Below, piece after piece: positions 54,475 to 63,238 of a DNA stretch of 64,000 bases (within the stretch, counting starts at the first letter, position 1; each line of letters begins with the position of its first letter). A program made the position numbers and the translations under genes. The stretch spans positions 3,040,607 to 3,104,606 of the forward strand of contig NZ_KB235948.1 of assembly GCF_000332335.1 (NCBI RefSeq). The letters are read 5' to 3'. The stretch comes from Kamptonema formosum PCC 10802 (GTDB lineage Bacteria; Cyanobacteriota; Cyanobacteriia; Cyanobacteriales; Oscillatoriaceae). Below the pieces are notes generated by a model. It ran no database searches. It worked only from the letters and a program-made list of their open reading frames with translations, and was not told the DNA's origin.

Positions 54475-56589
54475 ATGAACGATTCGATTCGCTTCCTCAT
54501 GTGCCCCCCCGACCACTACGATGTGGATTATGTGATTAATCCGTGGATGGAGGGAAATATCCACAAGTCCTCGCGGGATCGGGCCGTCGAGCAGTGGCAC
54601 AAGCTTTACCACATCCTCAAAGATCGCGCTGTGGTCGATTTAGTCAGCCCCCAGCAGGGTTGGCCAGATATGGTATTTACGGCAAACGCGGGTCTGGTAC
54701 TGGGAGACAATGTGGTTCTCAGCCGCTTTTTGCACAAAGAGCGACAGGGGGAGGAGCCGTTCTTCAAAGAGTGGTTCGAGTCCAAAGGCTACACGGTACA
54801 CGAACTGCCGAAAGACTTGCCCTTTGAAGGAGCGGGCGATGCGCTGCTGGATCGCGAGGGGCGGTGGCTGTGGGCGGGATACGGCTTCCGCTCGGAACTC
54901 GACTCACACCCCTATCTGGCAAAATGGCTCGACATCGAAGTGGTGTCCCTGCAGCTGGTCGATGAGCGCTTCTATCACCTGGATACCTGCTTCTGTCCCC
55001 TGACCGGCGGCTATTTGCTCTACTACCCGCCGGCGTTTGATTTCTACTCCAACCGCATCATTGAAATGCGGGTTCCGCCAGAAAAGCGGATTGCTATTGG
55101 GGAGGCGGATGCGGTGAACTTCGCCTGCAACGCCGTCAACATCGACAAAATCGTGGTGATGAACAAGGCGAGTGACGAGCTGGTGGCGCGTCTCGCCGCA
55201 GTTGGGTTTGAAGTCGTCGATACGCAGCTGACGGAATTCCTCAAAGCAGGGGGGGCTGCGAAGTGCCTGACGCTGCGGGTGACTGAGCCGGTGATCGCAG
55301 AACACCACGCCAATGTGGCAGTGGAAAGCCGCATCGTTCGCCTGGAAGGGCACCTGCTGGACACGGGTTTGATCAGCCGCGCCTTGGACAGGATTATGGA
55401 AGCTGGGGGCAGCTTCCAAGTGCTGAATTTCAATTTGGGAGAGCAAAAGCAAAGCACTTCCTCTGCAGAGGTGAAGGTGTCCGCTCCTTCCCACGAGGTA
55501 ATGGAAGAGATCCTCTCCGGGCTGATCGATTTGGGCGCGGTAAATCTGCCTGAAGACGAGCGCGACGCTAAGCTCGATCCGGTACTGATGGCCGGTGTGG
55601 CTCCCGATGATTTCTATGTTAGCACTATCTATCCGACTGAAGTGCGGGTGAGCGGACAGTGGGTGCGGGTGCAAAATCAGCGCATGGATGGGGCAATTGC
55701 CATCACCCACACCGCTTCTGGGCCGGTGGCTCGCTGCAAACTCCTGCGGGATTTGCAAGTCGGGGAAGGTGTGGTGGTGGATGTGGCTGGCATCCGCACC
55801 GTGCGCAAACCAGAATCTCGCGATCAGCGCAACAGCCAGGAATTCAGCTTTATGTCGGGAAGCGTTTCCAGCGAGCGCCGCGTGGAATTGGTGGTTGAGC
55901 AAGTGGCGTGGGAATTGCGGCAAATCCGGGATCGCGGCGGCAAGGTGGTTGTGACAGCTGGGCCGGTGGTCATCCACACCGGCGGCGGGGAACACCTGTC
56001 TCGCCTGATCCGGGAGGGCTATGTGCAAGCGCTCTTAGGCGGGAATGCGATCGCCGTCCACGACATGGAGCAAGCGATGATGGGCACCTCCTTAGGCGTC
56101 GATATGAAGCGGGGGGTTGCGGTTCGCGGCGGACACCGGCACCACTTGAAGGTGATTAACACCATCCGCCGGTATGGCAGTATCGCTGCTGCTGTCGAGC
56201 AAGGCATCCTCACCCGTGGCGTCATGTACGAGTGCGTGAAAAATAACGTGCCCTTCTGCCTTGCCGGCTCCATCCGCGATGATGGCCCACTGCCAGACAC
56301 CGAGATGGATCTGATTAAGGCGCAAGAAGAGTACGCCCGCCTGTTGCGAGGGACAGAGATGATTTTGATGCTGTCCTCGATGCTGCACTCGATCGGCGTG
56401 GGCAATATGACACCGGCTGGGGTGAAGATGGTGTGTGTGGATATCAACCCCGCAGTGGTGACAAAACTCAGCGATCGGGGTTCAATTGAATCCATTGGCG
56501 TGGTTACGGATGTCGGCTTGTTCCTCAGCTTGCTGGTGAAGCAGCTGGATCTGCTGACTGCTCCTTACCCAGTTACTGCGCCTGTGTAG
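54475..56589 (+). CDS. argZ: Arginine dihydrolase / ornithine cyclodeaminase (ArgZ/AgrE type)
   Basis: 704 residues from ATG 54475. The N-terminal ~280 residues are a guanidino-group-modifying domain that hydrolyses arginine directly to ornithine, CO2 and two ammonia. The key residues of Synechocystis ArgZ fall at the same numbers: N71 (FTANAG) and the nucleophile C264 (AAKCLTLRV). The C-terminal part is a LOR/SDH-type domain (SAPSHEVMEEILSGLIDLGA, then VVVTAGPVVIHTGGGEHLS), reported in AgrE to convert ornithine to proline. It works in the ornithine-ammonia cycle and in cyanophycin-derived nitrogen mobilisation. A GTG at 54439 would add 12 residues, but the residue numbering supports 54475. 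Confidence 0.95.
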   Translation: MNDSIRFLMCPPDHYDVDYVINPWMEGNIHKSSRDRAVEQWHKLYHILKDRAVVDLVSPQQGWPDMVFTANAGLVLGDNVVLSRFLHKERQGEEPFFKEWFESKGYTVHELPKDLPFEGAGDALLDREGRWLWAGYGFRSELDSHPYLAKWLDIEVVSLQLVDERFYHLDTCFCPLTGGYLLYYPPAFDFYSNRIIEMRVPPEKRIAIGEADAVNFACNAVNIDKIVVMNKASDELVARLAAVGFEVVDTQLTEFLKAGGAAKCLTLRVTEPVIAEHHANVAVESRIVRLEGHLLDTGLISRALDRIMEAGGSFQVLNFNLGEQKQSTSSAEVKVSAPSHEVMEEILSGLIDLGAVNLPEDERDAKLDPVLMAGVAPDDFYVSTIYPTEVRVSGQWVRVQNQRMDGAIAITHTASGPVARCKLLRDLQVGEGVVVDVAGIRTVRKPESRDQRNSQEFSFMSGSVSSERRVELVVEQVAWELRQIRDRGGKVVVTAGPVVIHTGGGEHLSRLIREGYVQALLGGNAIAVHDMEQAMMGTSLGVDMKRGVAVRGGHRHHLKVINTIRRYGSIAAAVEQGILTRGVMYECVKNNVPFCLAGSIRDDGPLPDTEMDLIKAQEEYARLLRGTEMILMLSSMLHSIGVGNMTPAGVKMVCVDINPAVVTKLSDRGSIESIGVVTDVGLFLSLLVKQLDLLTAPYPVTAPV

Positions 56590-56721
56590 ATGTTTGCGGG
56601 GCGGGCGAGAAAGCCCGCCCTTTATGTTTATTTTTGCTCGGCTCAATCAACCGCTGGCTTCGATGCCGGTGCTGTGCTATAATTAGCAAGGGCAGAGTCA
56701 AATCTGGTGGAAGGAAAAAAG

Positions 56722-57237
56722 ATGACTCAGGAATTAATAGATCTCAGAAATAGCATTGTAGAAGGGCGCTACGCAGATGCTTTGGCAATCGTGGGCGATA
56801 TAGAAAGCATGAGCAAACAAGCAATTCTGCGGAATATCCAATCCTTTTTAATCAGGCTGATGGTTCACTTGATTAAAAACCTAGTTGAGCGCCGCTTAAC
56901 CAATTCTTGGGCGGCTTCAATTGAAAATTCAGTTGTAGAAATTCAAGAGCTAAATATCAAAGAAAATCAAACTTCTTACTACATCAAGCCGGATGAATGG
57001 GAGCCCTTTCTTGAAAAAGCAATTGAGTTAGCGATTCGTCCTGCGAGTCTGGAAGTGCTGAATGGACGCCTGAGTCGCGCTCAGCTGTCAGAGATGCTGG
57101 ATAAACCGCAGCTCATACTGACTGCAACTAGGTTGCTCGCTCTGACATACAGCCACGCAGCCAAGGAGCTGCCGGCTGTCATCGATGAGTCTTTAGCTCA
57201 GTTACCTGGGGGTGAAGAGTGGAATATAGAAAATTAG
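56722..57237 (+). CDS. DUF29-family protein
   Basis: 171 residues from ATG 56722. TQELIDLRNSIVEGRYADAL, then MSKQAILRNIQSFLIRLMVHLIKNLVERR, match the small helical DUF29 family that is abundant in cyanobacteria and of unknown function. GGAAGGAAAA precedes the ATG. GTG at 56707 would add MEGKK. It lies between argZ and repeats, without operon partners. Confidence 0.8.
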   Translation: MTQELIDLRNSIVEGRYADALAIVGDIESMSKQAILRNIQSFLIRLMVHLIKNLVERRLTNSWAASIENSVVEIQELNIKENQTSYYIKPDEWEPFLEKAIELAIRPASLEVLNGRLSRAQLSEMLDKPQLILTATRLLALTYSHAAKELPAVIDESLAQLPGGEEWNIEN

Positions 57238-57340
57238 AGGTAAAGAAAGGCGAACCACCTTATTATTATATCACAAACGCTTTTCTGGGGTACGAATGCA
57301 AGATTGGCGTGAGTCTGGTAACATTCAGTTTAGCTCAAGC

Positions 57341-57391
57341 GGTTTGTAGTTGGGCTTTAGCCCAAGCGGTTTGTAGTTGGGCTTTAGCCCT
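57341..57391. repeat. Two tandem TTTGTAGTTGGGCTTTAGCCC units
   Basis: Direct repeat of the unit CGGTTTGTAGTTGGGCTTTA plus GCCC with a central GGGCT-TT-AGCCC hairpin. Lies between the DUF29 gene and a convergent gene. Confidence 0.75.
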
Positions 57392-57426
57392 ACAGCCCCT
57401 GCGGTGACGCCCAAATTCCCCACTTC

Positions 57427-57993
57427 CTAAAAGCGCCGCACCAGTTCCTGCTGAAAGACTTGCACAAAGCCGATCGCTAGCTGAATCACCGGCCAGCCGG
57501 CCAAACAGATGACCCCAGAGACAAGAGTGGTAATATCCAACCCTTGGCGGACAGCAACAATCACAGCCAGCAAACTCCAGACAGATAATATCCGCTCAAT
57601 CGGCTGTCCCAGAAACGGAACCAGCGTTAAGAAATTCAGCACTTGCGGGGCGTAGGCAAAGCCAATAGGAATCAGCAACTCTTCATAGGTGACGTGATTC
57701 GGTTTCAGCCACTGCCCTATCTTGGCAATAGTTCGCGTCCAGAAAAAATAGCCTCCCACCACGCTGAGGCCATCCAGCAGAAGTGCTACAGGCAGGACAG
57801 GGAGAGGTGCCAAATTAATCAACAAGATGACCGCGCTGCCCAGCATGTGGGAGAGTGCGGCTAAAATGACTATCCTTCGGGCTATCCGGCGGTTGCCATA
57901 AGTATTTCTAGCATTGTCGTAAAAATGTCCATCCAAAGCCAGTGCGCTCCTGAGGGTGGCTCTGAAACTTACTCTTGACTCTCCGTCACTCAT
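57427..57993 (-). CDS. YIP1-like multi-pass membrane protein
   Basis: 188 residues. The soluble N-terminus (FRATLRSALALDGHFYDNAR) is followed by five hydrophobic segments, including LAALSHMLGSAVILLINLAP, LLLDGLSVVGGYFFW, LLIPIGFAYAPQVLNFLTLV, VWSLLAVIVAVRQGL and VSGVICLAGWPVIQLAIGF. The pattern, particularly the GFAYAP and AVRQ..D motifs, resembles the YIP1 family. Function unknown. AGGGA lies upstream of the ATG at 57993. Confidence 0.75.
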   Translation of the reverse strand: MSDGESRVSFRATLRSALALDGHFYDNARNTYGNRRIARRIVILAALSHMLGSAVILLINLAPLPVLPVALLLDGLSVVGGYFFWTRTIAKIGQWLKPNHVTYEELLIPIGFAYAPQVLNFLTLVPFLGQPIERILSVWSLLAVIVAVRQGLDITTLVSGVICLAGWPVIQLAIGFVQVFQQELVRRF

Positions 57994-58131
57994 GTTGCGT
58001 CCCTGCCGCTGACAGCTATTGACAAATTCGATCTTCTAGTATATCAGTAATACAACTAGCGCAAAAAAGTCAGCCAACCTCGCCGGTGCGATTGACTGAC
58101 AAAAATACCTTTACGCAGGGAAGGTTATGAA

Positions 58132-59148
58132 ATGTTTAAGGTAACAGGGCGCATACTTCTGTGGCTGAGGGAGAAAACCTGGAATGTGTTGATTATCGCC
58201 GGCATCGCACTCCTAATTTCGGGAGCGCTATCGCCGTTGGGAACTCTGGTGTGGTGGCTGAGGGAAGGAGCGGAGAGTTTGGGGTTGAGGAAGAACCGGC
58301 CCCAACTCCCGCCAGCCCAAAAGATAGCAAGGACTGCAGTAAAATCTGCCCATAAAAATTGTTATATTATCTTTCTACCCGGAGTGGGGGATTTTTCTGC
58401 CGATGAATTAGATCCGGGTGAGACCTTTTTTCTAAATCACTTGCAGCAGCTTCATCCGAACTGCGTAACGGTTGCGGATGTTTTTCCCTACTCAGCGGCG
58501 AACAAGAGTCTGGGAGGAGATCGACTGATGGCTCCCCTGTGGCGCTTTGCCCATCACCCAAAAGCAGGGTTAGAAATCATTAGTGTGCTGATTCAAATCC
58601 GCAATCTCTGGCGGTTCGCAATTTCCGCAGATCCTCGCTACGGGCCGGTTTACAATCAGGGGATTGCAAAGGCAATTGTCAGCCGGATGAATGCCAAGGC
58701 TCCCCTGCCGGCTCCCTCCGAGCGACCGCTTAAAATCATTCTTCTCGGTACGAGCGGTGGCGTGCAAGTTTCCCTGGGCGCAGCCCCTTATCTTAAGAAA
58801 TGGCTAAACGCAGAAATCACTGTCGTTTCTCTGGGGGGTGTCTTTCACGGAACCAATGGATTTAATGCGCTCCAGCAGATGTATCACTTGCGAGGCGAGC
58901 GAGACTCGATTCAGAATATAGGCGGCATTGTGTTTCCGACGCGCTGGCTGTGGAACATGGCTTCTCCCTACAATCAAGCGCGTCTGCACGGGCGCTATAA
59001 AGAAATTAACATTGGCCCGCAAGCCCATGATGGCCCTAAAGGTTATTTGGGTGAAGAAATTTGGAGAAAAGACGGCACCACCTATGCCGGTTTAACACTC
59101 GAAGCAGTTAACAAACTTCCGATTTGGGATAGCAGTAGGGTGCGTTAG
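58132..59148 (+). CDS. Membrane-anchored alpha/beta-hydrolase-like protein
   Basis: 338 residues. An N-terminal transmembrane segment (NVLIIAGIALLISGALSPLG) precedes a soluble domain with CYIIFLPGVGDFSADELDPG (oxyanion-type strand), KIILLGTSGGVQVSLGAA (GTSGG in place of GxSxG) and VVSLGGVFHGTNGF. The layout suggests an alpha/beta hydrolase fold, but the nucleophile elbow is GTSGG, so Ser is in the right place while activity is uncertain. GGGAAGG supports the ATG at 58132. Not recognised as a named family. Confidence 0.65.
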   Translation: MFKVTGRILLWLREKTWNVLIIAGIALLISGALSPLGTLVWWLREGAESLGLRKNRPQLPPAQKIARTAVKSAHKNCYIIFLPGVGDFSADELDPGETFFLNHLQQLHPNCVTVADVFPYSAANKSLGGDRLMAPLWRFAHHPKAGLEIISVLIQIRNLWRFAISADPRYGPVYNQGIAKAIVSRMNAKAPLPAPSERPLKIILLGTSGGVQVSLGAAPYLKKWLNAEITVVSLGGVFHGTNGFNALQQMYHLRGERDSIQNIGGIVFPTRWLWNMASPYNQARLHGRYKEINIGPQAHDGPKGYLGEEIWRKDGTTYAGLTLEAVNKLPIWDSSRVR

Positions 59149-59212
59149 CGGCGGCACCTAAACCCGCCCCCACACTCGCCGCCGGTTGGCTTTGTAGGGT
59201 GAGTTGGTAATT

Positions 59213-59307
59213 TATAGCGTTTCTCATATTAGTGAGGGACTGAGAAACCCGGTTTCTTAAAGAAACCGGGTTTCTGGGCCATAGCTCATCCAACTGAGAA
59301 CCGCTAG
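59213..59307. mobile_element. MITE-like element, family B, copy 2 (about 95 bp)
   Basis: Starts TATAGCGTTTCTCATATTAG and ends with TGAGAACCGCTA. The interior is AGAAACCCGGTTTCTT and its complement (59243-59275), a 16-bp inverted repeat with one central base. A partial relative lies at 61358-61450 with GCGTTTTTCATATTCGTGAG at the left and the same interior palindrome. Confidence 0.6.
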
Positions 59308-59326
59308 AGAAACCTGGTTTCTTTAT

Positions 59327-61099
59327 TTACTTAAATTTTCGGGAATTGGCAACCCACTCAACGATGCCATCCGCAAGCGCTGCCGCCAATTTTTCCTGCT
59401 CCTCCGGATTCACAATCCACTCAAACTCAATCGGATTAATCATAAACCCCAATTCCAGGAGGACAGATGGAGCCACTGCCGGACGAGTCAGGGCAAGATT
59501 ATTCCAAAACACACCATAAGAAGGCCGGTCCAACTTGTCCACCAAATAGTTGTGCAAAAACATCGCCAAGCTTTCGGCTTGCGGCTGATACCAAAACGTG
59601 CCTATACCTTTCGTGTTCATCGCATCGCCGCTATCGGGCAAAGCATTATAGTGCAGGCTAATAGAAAGGTTTGGCTCCTGTTTCTCAATCATCACCACCC
59701 GGTCTTGGGGATACAAATCATCATCCCCTTCCCGCGTCATAAACACCGTCGCCCCGCGCTTTACCAGCTCATCTCGCAAGAGCTTCGACACAATCAGGGT
59801 CACGTCTTTTTCCGGATAGCCATTCGGCCCTTTTGCACCGAGGTCTTCCTTGCTGCCGTGCCCCGGATCGAGCATAATCTTAACACCGGCAAGCGGCTGA
59901 GATCTGCTGCCTTTTGCCGGCGGGTGCCGCAAAGACAGCACCAAAGTCGTGCCCTCGTACCGCAATTTGTACCCCCACTGCTGCTGCGATTTGAGATTAA
60001 ACGTATATTCCACTTGTCCGGGCGTAACCTGCTGCCAGTCGAGGCGAGAAATCACGGGGTTATTATCGAGGCGAATGGTGTCCGTTTGGGCGGTGGTGTT
60101 GTGCAGCGTCAGCTTCAGGGTGCTGGTGCCTTGGCGCACACTCACCGGCACCGGCACCTCCAGGGGGAATCTCACCTCTGTGGCGTCGCCAACCTCACGG
60201 GAAGCGATGCCGCGAATCAGGGATCGAGGCGGAACCCCACCGCTGAAGGTGCGCACTTCCTTTTGATTTATCCACGCGCCGTAATCCAGACGCACCCACT
60301 CGCCCTCGCGCCCAGTAATCGCCCCCTGCGTGCCTTTGGGCAAAGGAGTCAGGCGAGAATAGTCGGAACTCGGGCCGGTTCGCGCCACACCGGCATCTGC
60401 TGTCACCTCGGCAATCTCCACCGGCAGCGGCGACATCACCGAAACTTTCCCCGGCCCTACCTGGGTTTTTGTCTGGCCATTGAGCGCCAGCTGGAACTCG
60501 GGTTGGCCCAAATCCCCCGCTGCTGCCGGTGCCACCGCACACCCCCGGTACTCTCCAGCTGATGTGACCGGCTGATTTTGGCCCGTGAGCACGGCGTTAT
60601 TTGCCGGCAGCGCTGCTTGCGACTGCGGTATCAGGGGAATGGTTAAATTGCCGAGGCGCACGGAAACCGTAGCGTTTGCCGGTGCCACCGCGCCAAAACA
60701 AATCAACTCCCCCGGCATTCTGGCAATATCGGCTGCCGGTGTGAGAGAATTTTCTCCAAACCCCAGCCCCACAGGCAGCACCGGCGCTGCCGACTCCCGC
60801 GTCACCTTAATTTTGAGTTCCTGGTTTTCATACCGCAGCGTAAATTCATTTTCTCCCAGCTGCAGGGGAAAAGTGGGGGCGAAATGGCCGGCCCGACTGC
60901 GCTCAATCGCCTTGCCATTGACCAACACTTCCCCATTTGGCGGCGCTGTGCCTATCAGGAAAATCCGGTCTGATACAGTCTTGTGGTCAGCCGGTGGGTA
61001 CGCCACAAAAAGCGGTTGTTCTGCCCGAACTTGTTCTGCCCGAACTGGAGACATAATTACAGACCCTAACAACAAACTCAATGCTATAATTTTTCGCAT
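59327..61099 (-). CDS. Exported N-acetylmuramoyl-L-alanine amidase
   Basis: 590 residues. Signal peptide (IIALSLLLGSVIMSPVRA), a repeated QVRAEQ just after cleavage, Ig-like and SH3-like regions (about 30-300, including a GITREGEWVRLDYGAW-like stretch), then an AMIN-type region and the Amidase_3 catalytic domain at about 405-590. Zinc ligands are visible in MLDPGHGSKEDLG (His), SLSISLHYNA region (His) and PSVLLELGFM (Glu). It cleaves the amide bond between MurNAc and L-Ala and likely works in septal cell-wall splitting; in filamentous cyanobacteria such amidases also make septal nanopores. Confidence 0.93.
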   Translation of the reverse strand: MRKIIALSLLLGSVIMSPVRAEQVRAEQPLFVAYPPADHKTVSDRIFLIGTAPPNGEVLVNGKAIERSRAGHFAPTFPLQLGENEFTLRYENQELKIKVTRESAAPVLPVGLGFGENSLTPAADIARMPGELICFGAVAPANATVSVRLGNLTIPLIPQSQAALPANNAVLTGQNQPVTSAGEYRGCAVAPAAAGDLGQPEFQLALNGQTKTQVGPGKVSVMSPLPVEIAEVTADAGVARTGPSSDYSRLTPLPKGTQGAITGREGEWVRLDYGAWINQKEVRTFSGGVPPRSLIRGIASREVGDATEVRFPLEVPVPVSVRQGTSTLKLTLHNTTAQTDTIRLDNNPVISRLDWQQVTPGQVEYTFNLKSQQQWGYKLRYEGTTLVLSLRHPPAKGSRSQPLAGVKIMLDPGHGSKEDLGAKGPNGYPEKDVTLIVSKLLRDELVKRGATVFMTREGDDDLYPQDRVVMIEKQEPNLSISLHYNALPDSGDAMNTKGIGTFWYQPQAESLAMFLHNYLVDKLDRPSYGVFWNNLALTRPAVAPSVLLELGFMINPIEFEWIVNPEEQEKLAAALADGIVEWVANSRKFK

Positions 61100-61585
61100 T
61101 CCGCCCTCAAGCTACTTAAACCTTAAAACCCAAAATTTGCCTTTTTTCTGCCTCGGGCTGTCATCCGCTGACCTCACCAGGCTGAAGCTGATTATACACC
61201 CTGAGGGTGTCAGTGTCCGGAGTGCAATCGGTTTTTAGTTGCTAGGGGAGGGTGCGCCGGCGAGACGCCGGTGCTGCGGTTCTGCGAGCGAAGAGGGGAT
61301 ATTGGGGGAAAAAAGGATGCCGCGCCGGTGGATGTCGGGCGCTATCCCCAGACATTCTGGCGTTTTTCATATTCGTGAGGTACTGAGAAACCCGGTTTCT
61401 TAAAGAAACCGGGTTTCTGGGACGCACTTCATCCAACTGAAAAATGTAACTTTTGCTAATAGACTGGCGATTAGAAATCGCGTCTATACAGACAAAGCCC
61501 GCCTGCGCGGGCTAATTGTAAAGCGCTGCCGGCGCGTTCTACTTTGAGCGCGGATTCAGCGGATTAAAAAGTGACATGATCCCCA
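61100..61585. repeat. Repeat-rich gap between amidase and G6PDH-like gene
   Basis: Contains the family B MITE relative (61358-61450) with AGAAACCCGGTTTCTT palindrome at 61386-61418, and AAATCGCGTCTATACAGACA followed by AAGCCCGCCTGCGCGGGCTA (61475-61513). No gene. Confidence 0.65.
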
Positions 61586-62665
61586 CTACAACCATTCAGC
61601 CTCTGATGGCAACCAGTCTTTGGCCTCTTCAGGATAAGTGCCCACCTGATATTTGACCAAAGAATGCCCGCCGGCTTCTAACTGATCAGCAATTCGCAAC
61701 GCTTGCAAGGCTTCGAGGGGGCTGGCAAAGCTGGATTTATCTCCGGCGCAGATATCAGCAAGTAGGCGTAAATACGCGGGCTGATTTACCTGCTGGAAAG
61801 CACTTTGATAGGTGAATTCCATCTTAGCTGGCACCAGTTGCCGCCCCGCTCCAGGTCGCTTGACAGGGAAATAAAACGCGATTCCCTCGTTGGGATAGTG
61901 CCGGAAGACTAGACGCGGCGCAATGTTGCTAAACAAGTTTTTCACTTGAGACTGTTCCCGGAATATTACTTCCATCCCGCAATATTTCTCAGGCAAGCCT
62001 TTTCCCGTTACAACTTTAATTGTAACGCCTTTCCAGCGGGGAGTGTCGCATTCTAAGGTGAAAGCTGTAAAGGTAGAAGTGGTGGGTGTTGGATAACCCT
62101 GATACTGTCCCCACACAGCTGTATCGGCATCAACTACCCGCAAACTCTGGGCGATTTTTTCCTTTTGTCGGCGGAGACTGGCAACCTCTAAGCCTTCAGG
62201 GGGCAAGTCTATGAGCAATGGGTAGCTCATGGCTAACAAGTGGGTGATCATGTCCCGTAATTGGGAGCGAATACTGTCAAAAAATGGCACTCGCTCATTA
62301 GGGACAGTAATTTTTTCGAGGGCATAAATGCGAATTCCCTTCACATTGTCTCGGTTCAACCAGGCTTCAAATGGCGTACTTAATCGAAAGTGCAGGGCAT
62401 TGCTCAGGCTCTCTTTTAGGTTGAAGTGCTCAACTAAGCTGGCTTGATTCTCTATCTGCAGTTCTCGCAGCAAATTCAGCAGAGTTTGGGCTTTAGCTTG
62501 TGTGGTTGCCACAGGTTTTTCCAGAATAACTTCGCTGTCAGCTTGCAACAAGCCATTAGTGGCTATTCCCTGAATCGCCAGCGGATAGTGCTGGGGGAGT
62601 AGAGCGAGGTAAAAGCTGGTTGGGGTGTTGGGTTCGAGCGCTTCACGCAACTTTTGGTAACTCAT
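61586..62665 (-). CDS. G6PDH-like protein, C-terminal part
   Basis: 359 residues. This is the substrate-binding part of a divergent glucose-6-phosphate dehydrogenase: VILEKPVATTQAKA (EKP motif), VEHFNLKES in place of the canonical RIDHYLGKE (His and following Lys kept, Asp to Glu), and QLRDMITHLLAM in place of GALRDMVQNHLLQ (catalytic His kept). The frame starts by overlapping the N-terminal open frame by 23 bases, in a different phase. Either one gene is broken by a frameshift or two subunits are made. Function as a dehydrogenase is uncertain. Confidence 0.75.
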   Translation of the reverse strand: MSYQKLREALEPNTPTSFYLALLPQHYPLAIQGIATNGLLQADSEVILEKPVATTQAKAQTLLNLLRELQIENQASLVEHFNLKESLSNALHFRLSTPFEAWLNRDNVKGIRIYALEKITVPNERVPFFDSIRSQLRDMITHLLAMSYPLLIDLPPEGLEVASLRRQKEKIAQSLRVVDADTAVWGQYQGYPTPTTSTFTAFTLECDTPRWKGVTIKVVTGKGLPEKYCGMEVIFREQSQVKNLFSNIAPRLVFRHYPNEGIAFYFPVKRPGAGRQLVPAKMEFTYQSAFQQVNQPAYLRLLADICAGDKSSFASPLEALQALRIADQLEAGGHSLVKYQVGTYPEEAKDWLPSEAEWL

Positions 62666-62930
62666 AGGTAGCTGCTTCCAAATCTAGTGGGATGTAAACC
62701 ATTGTTTGAGAGAAGGATGGCCAATTTTGCTCGATGCCTTCTGGGGCAGAGCCTTTGTCTTTCATCGCGGCGAGGGTGCGAGCGCAAAACTCTTCTTTTG
62801 ACCACTGTTCTAAGCCAACAGCGATGATTTTTACCTCTTTGCCTTGCAGCCAAAGCTGATAAAGGGAAGGGATGAGGTAGAGTCTCGCAAGATTTCCAGT
62901 CGCCCCAAAAATAACGAGTTGCTTTTTCAT
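62643..62930 (-). CDS. G6PDH-like protein, N-terminal NAD(P)-binding part
   Basis: 95 residues. VIFGATGNLARLYLIPSLYQ is a divergent form of the G6PDH coenzyme-binding GASGDLAKRKLIPALY, followed by IIAVGLEQWSKEEFCARTLA. It ends with MVYIPLDLEAATYELPKVA and a TGA. In full-length G6PDH this continues into YQKL-type sequence, found here in the other frame (MSYQKLREALE). GGAGC precedes the ATG at 62930. Together with the downstream frame the total of about 450 residues is near a full-length enzyme. Confidence 0.75.
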   Translation of the reverse strand: MKKQLVIFGATGNLARLYLIPSLYQLWLQGKEVKIIAVGLEQWSKEEFCARTLAAMKDKGSAPEGIEQNWPSFSQTMVYIPLDLEAATYELPKVA

Positions 62931-62995
62931 TTGACTAGCTCCAGATTGATTGATTTGTCAGAAACCGGGTTGGTTAGCCACCCGGTTTCTGAACC
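62931..62995. repeat. Hairpin between small gene and G6PDH-like gene
   Basis: CAGAAACCGGGT (about 62960-62971), spacer, ACCCGGTTTCTG (about 62981-62992). Member of the GAAACCCGGTTTC family. Confidence 0.65.
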
Positions 62996-63238
62996 TTACC
63001 CAAACCAGACTGAGACTTCGAGTTTCGCGTGCTGCTGAATTACGCTGCAAACCGCTTCATAGATGACTAATTCGCGGCTGGGGCTAGCAGAGGACTGGCT
63101 TTTTTGGTTTACCAGTTGCTTCACTTGCTCCAGCAGGCTGGATTCAGCTAAGACAGCTTTGTAATTCGGGTGGCTGGTTTCTAACACCCGCTCGATTTCG
63201 TGGGTTTGGCACTGGTTATATTCATTGGTTGCCTTCAT
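62996..63238 (-). CDS. Small hypothetical protein, 80 aa
   Basis: Soluble, helical in composition (EIERVLETSHPNYKAVLAES, LLEQVKQLVNQK), no membrane segment. GGAGGA lies 7 bases upstream of the ATG, a strong ribosome-binding site, which supports it as real. Not recognised. It precedes the G6PDH-like gene on the same strand and may be co-transcribed, though the hairpin between them could separate them. Confidence 0.6.
   Translation of the reverse strand: MKATNEYNQCQTHEIERVLETSHPNYKAVLAESSLLEQVKQLVNQKSQSSASPSRELVIYEAVCSVIQQHAKLEVSVWFG

Noticed and set aside
54904..56028. 374-residue minus-strand frame opposite argZ
   Set aside because: The sense frame carries all catalytic residues; the antisense peptide is His/Arg-rich and has no family features.
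59552..60562. 336-residue plus-strand frame opposite the amidase gene
   Set aside because: It lies within the amidase gene, and its composition (His/Arg-rich) is that of a reverse shadow.
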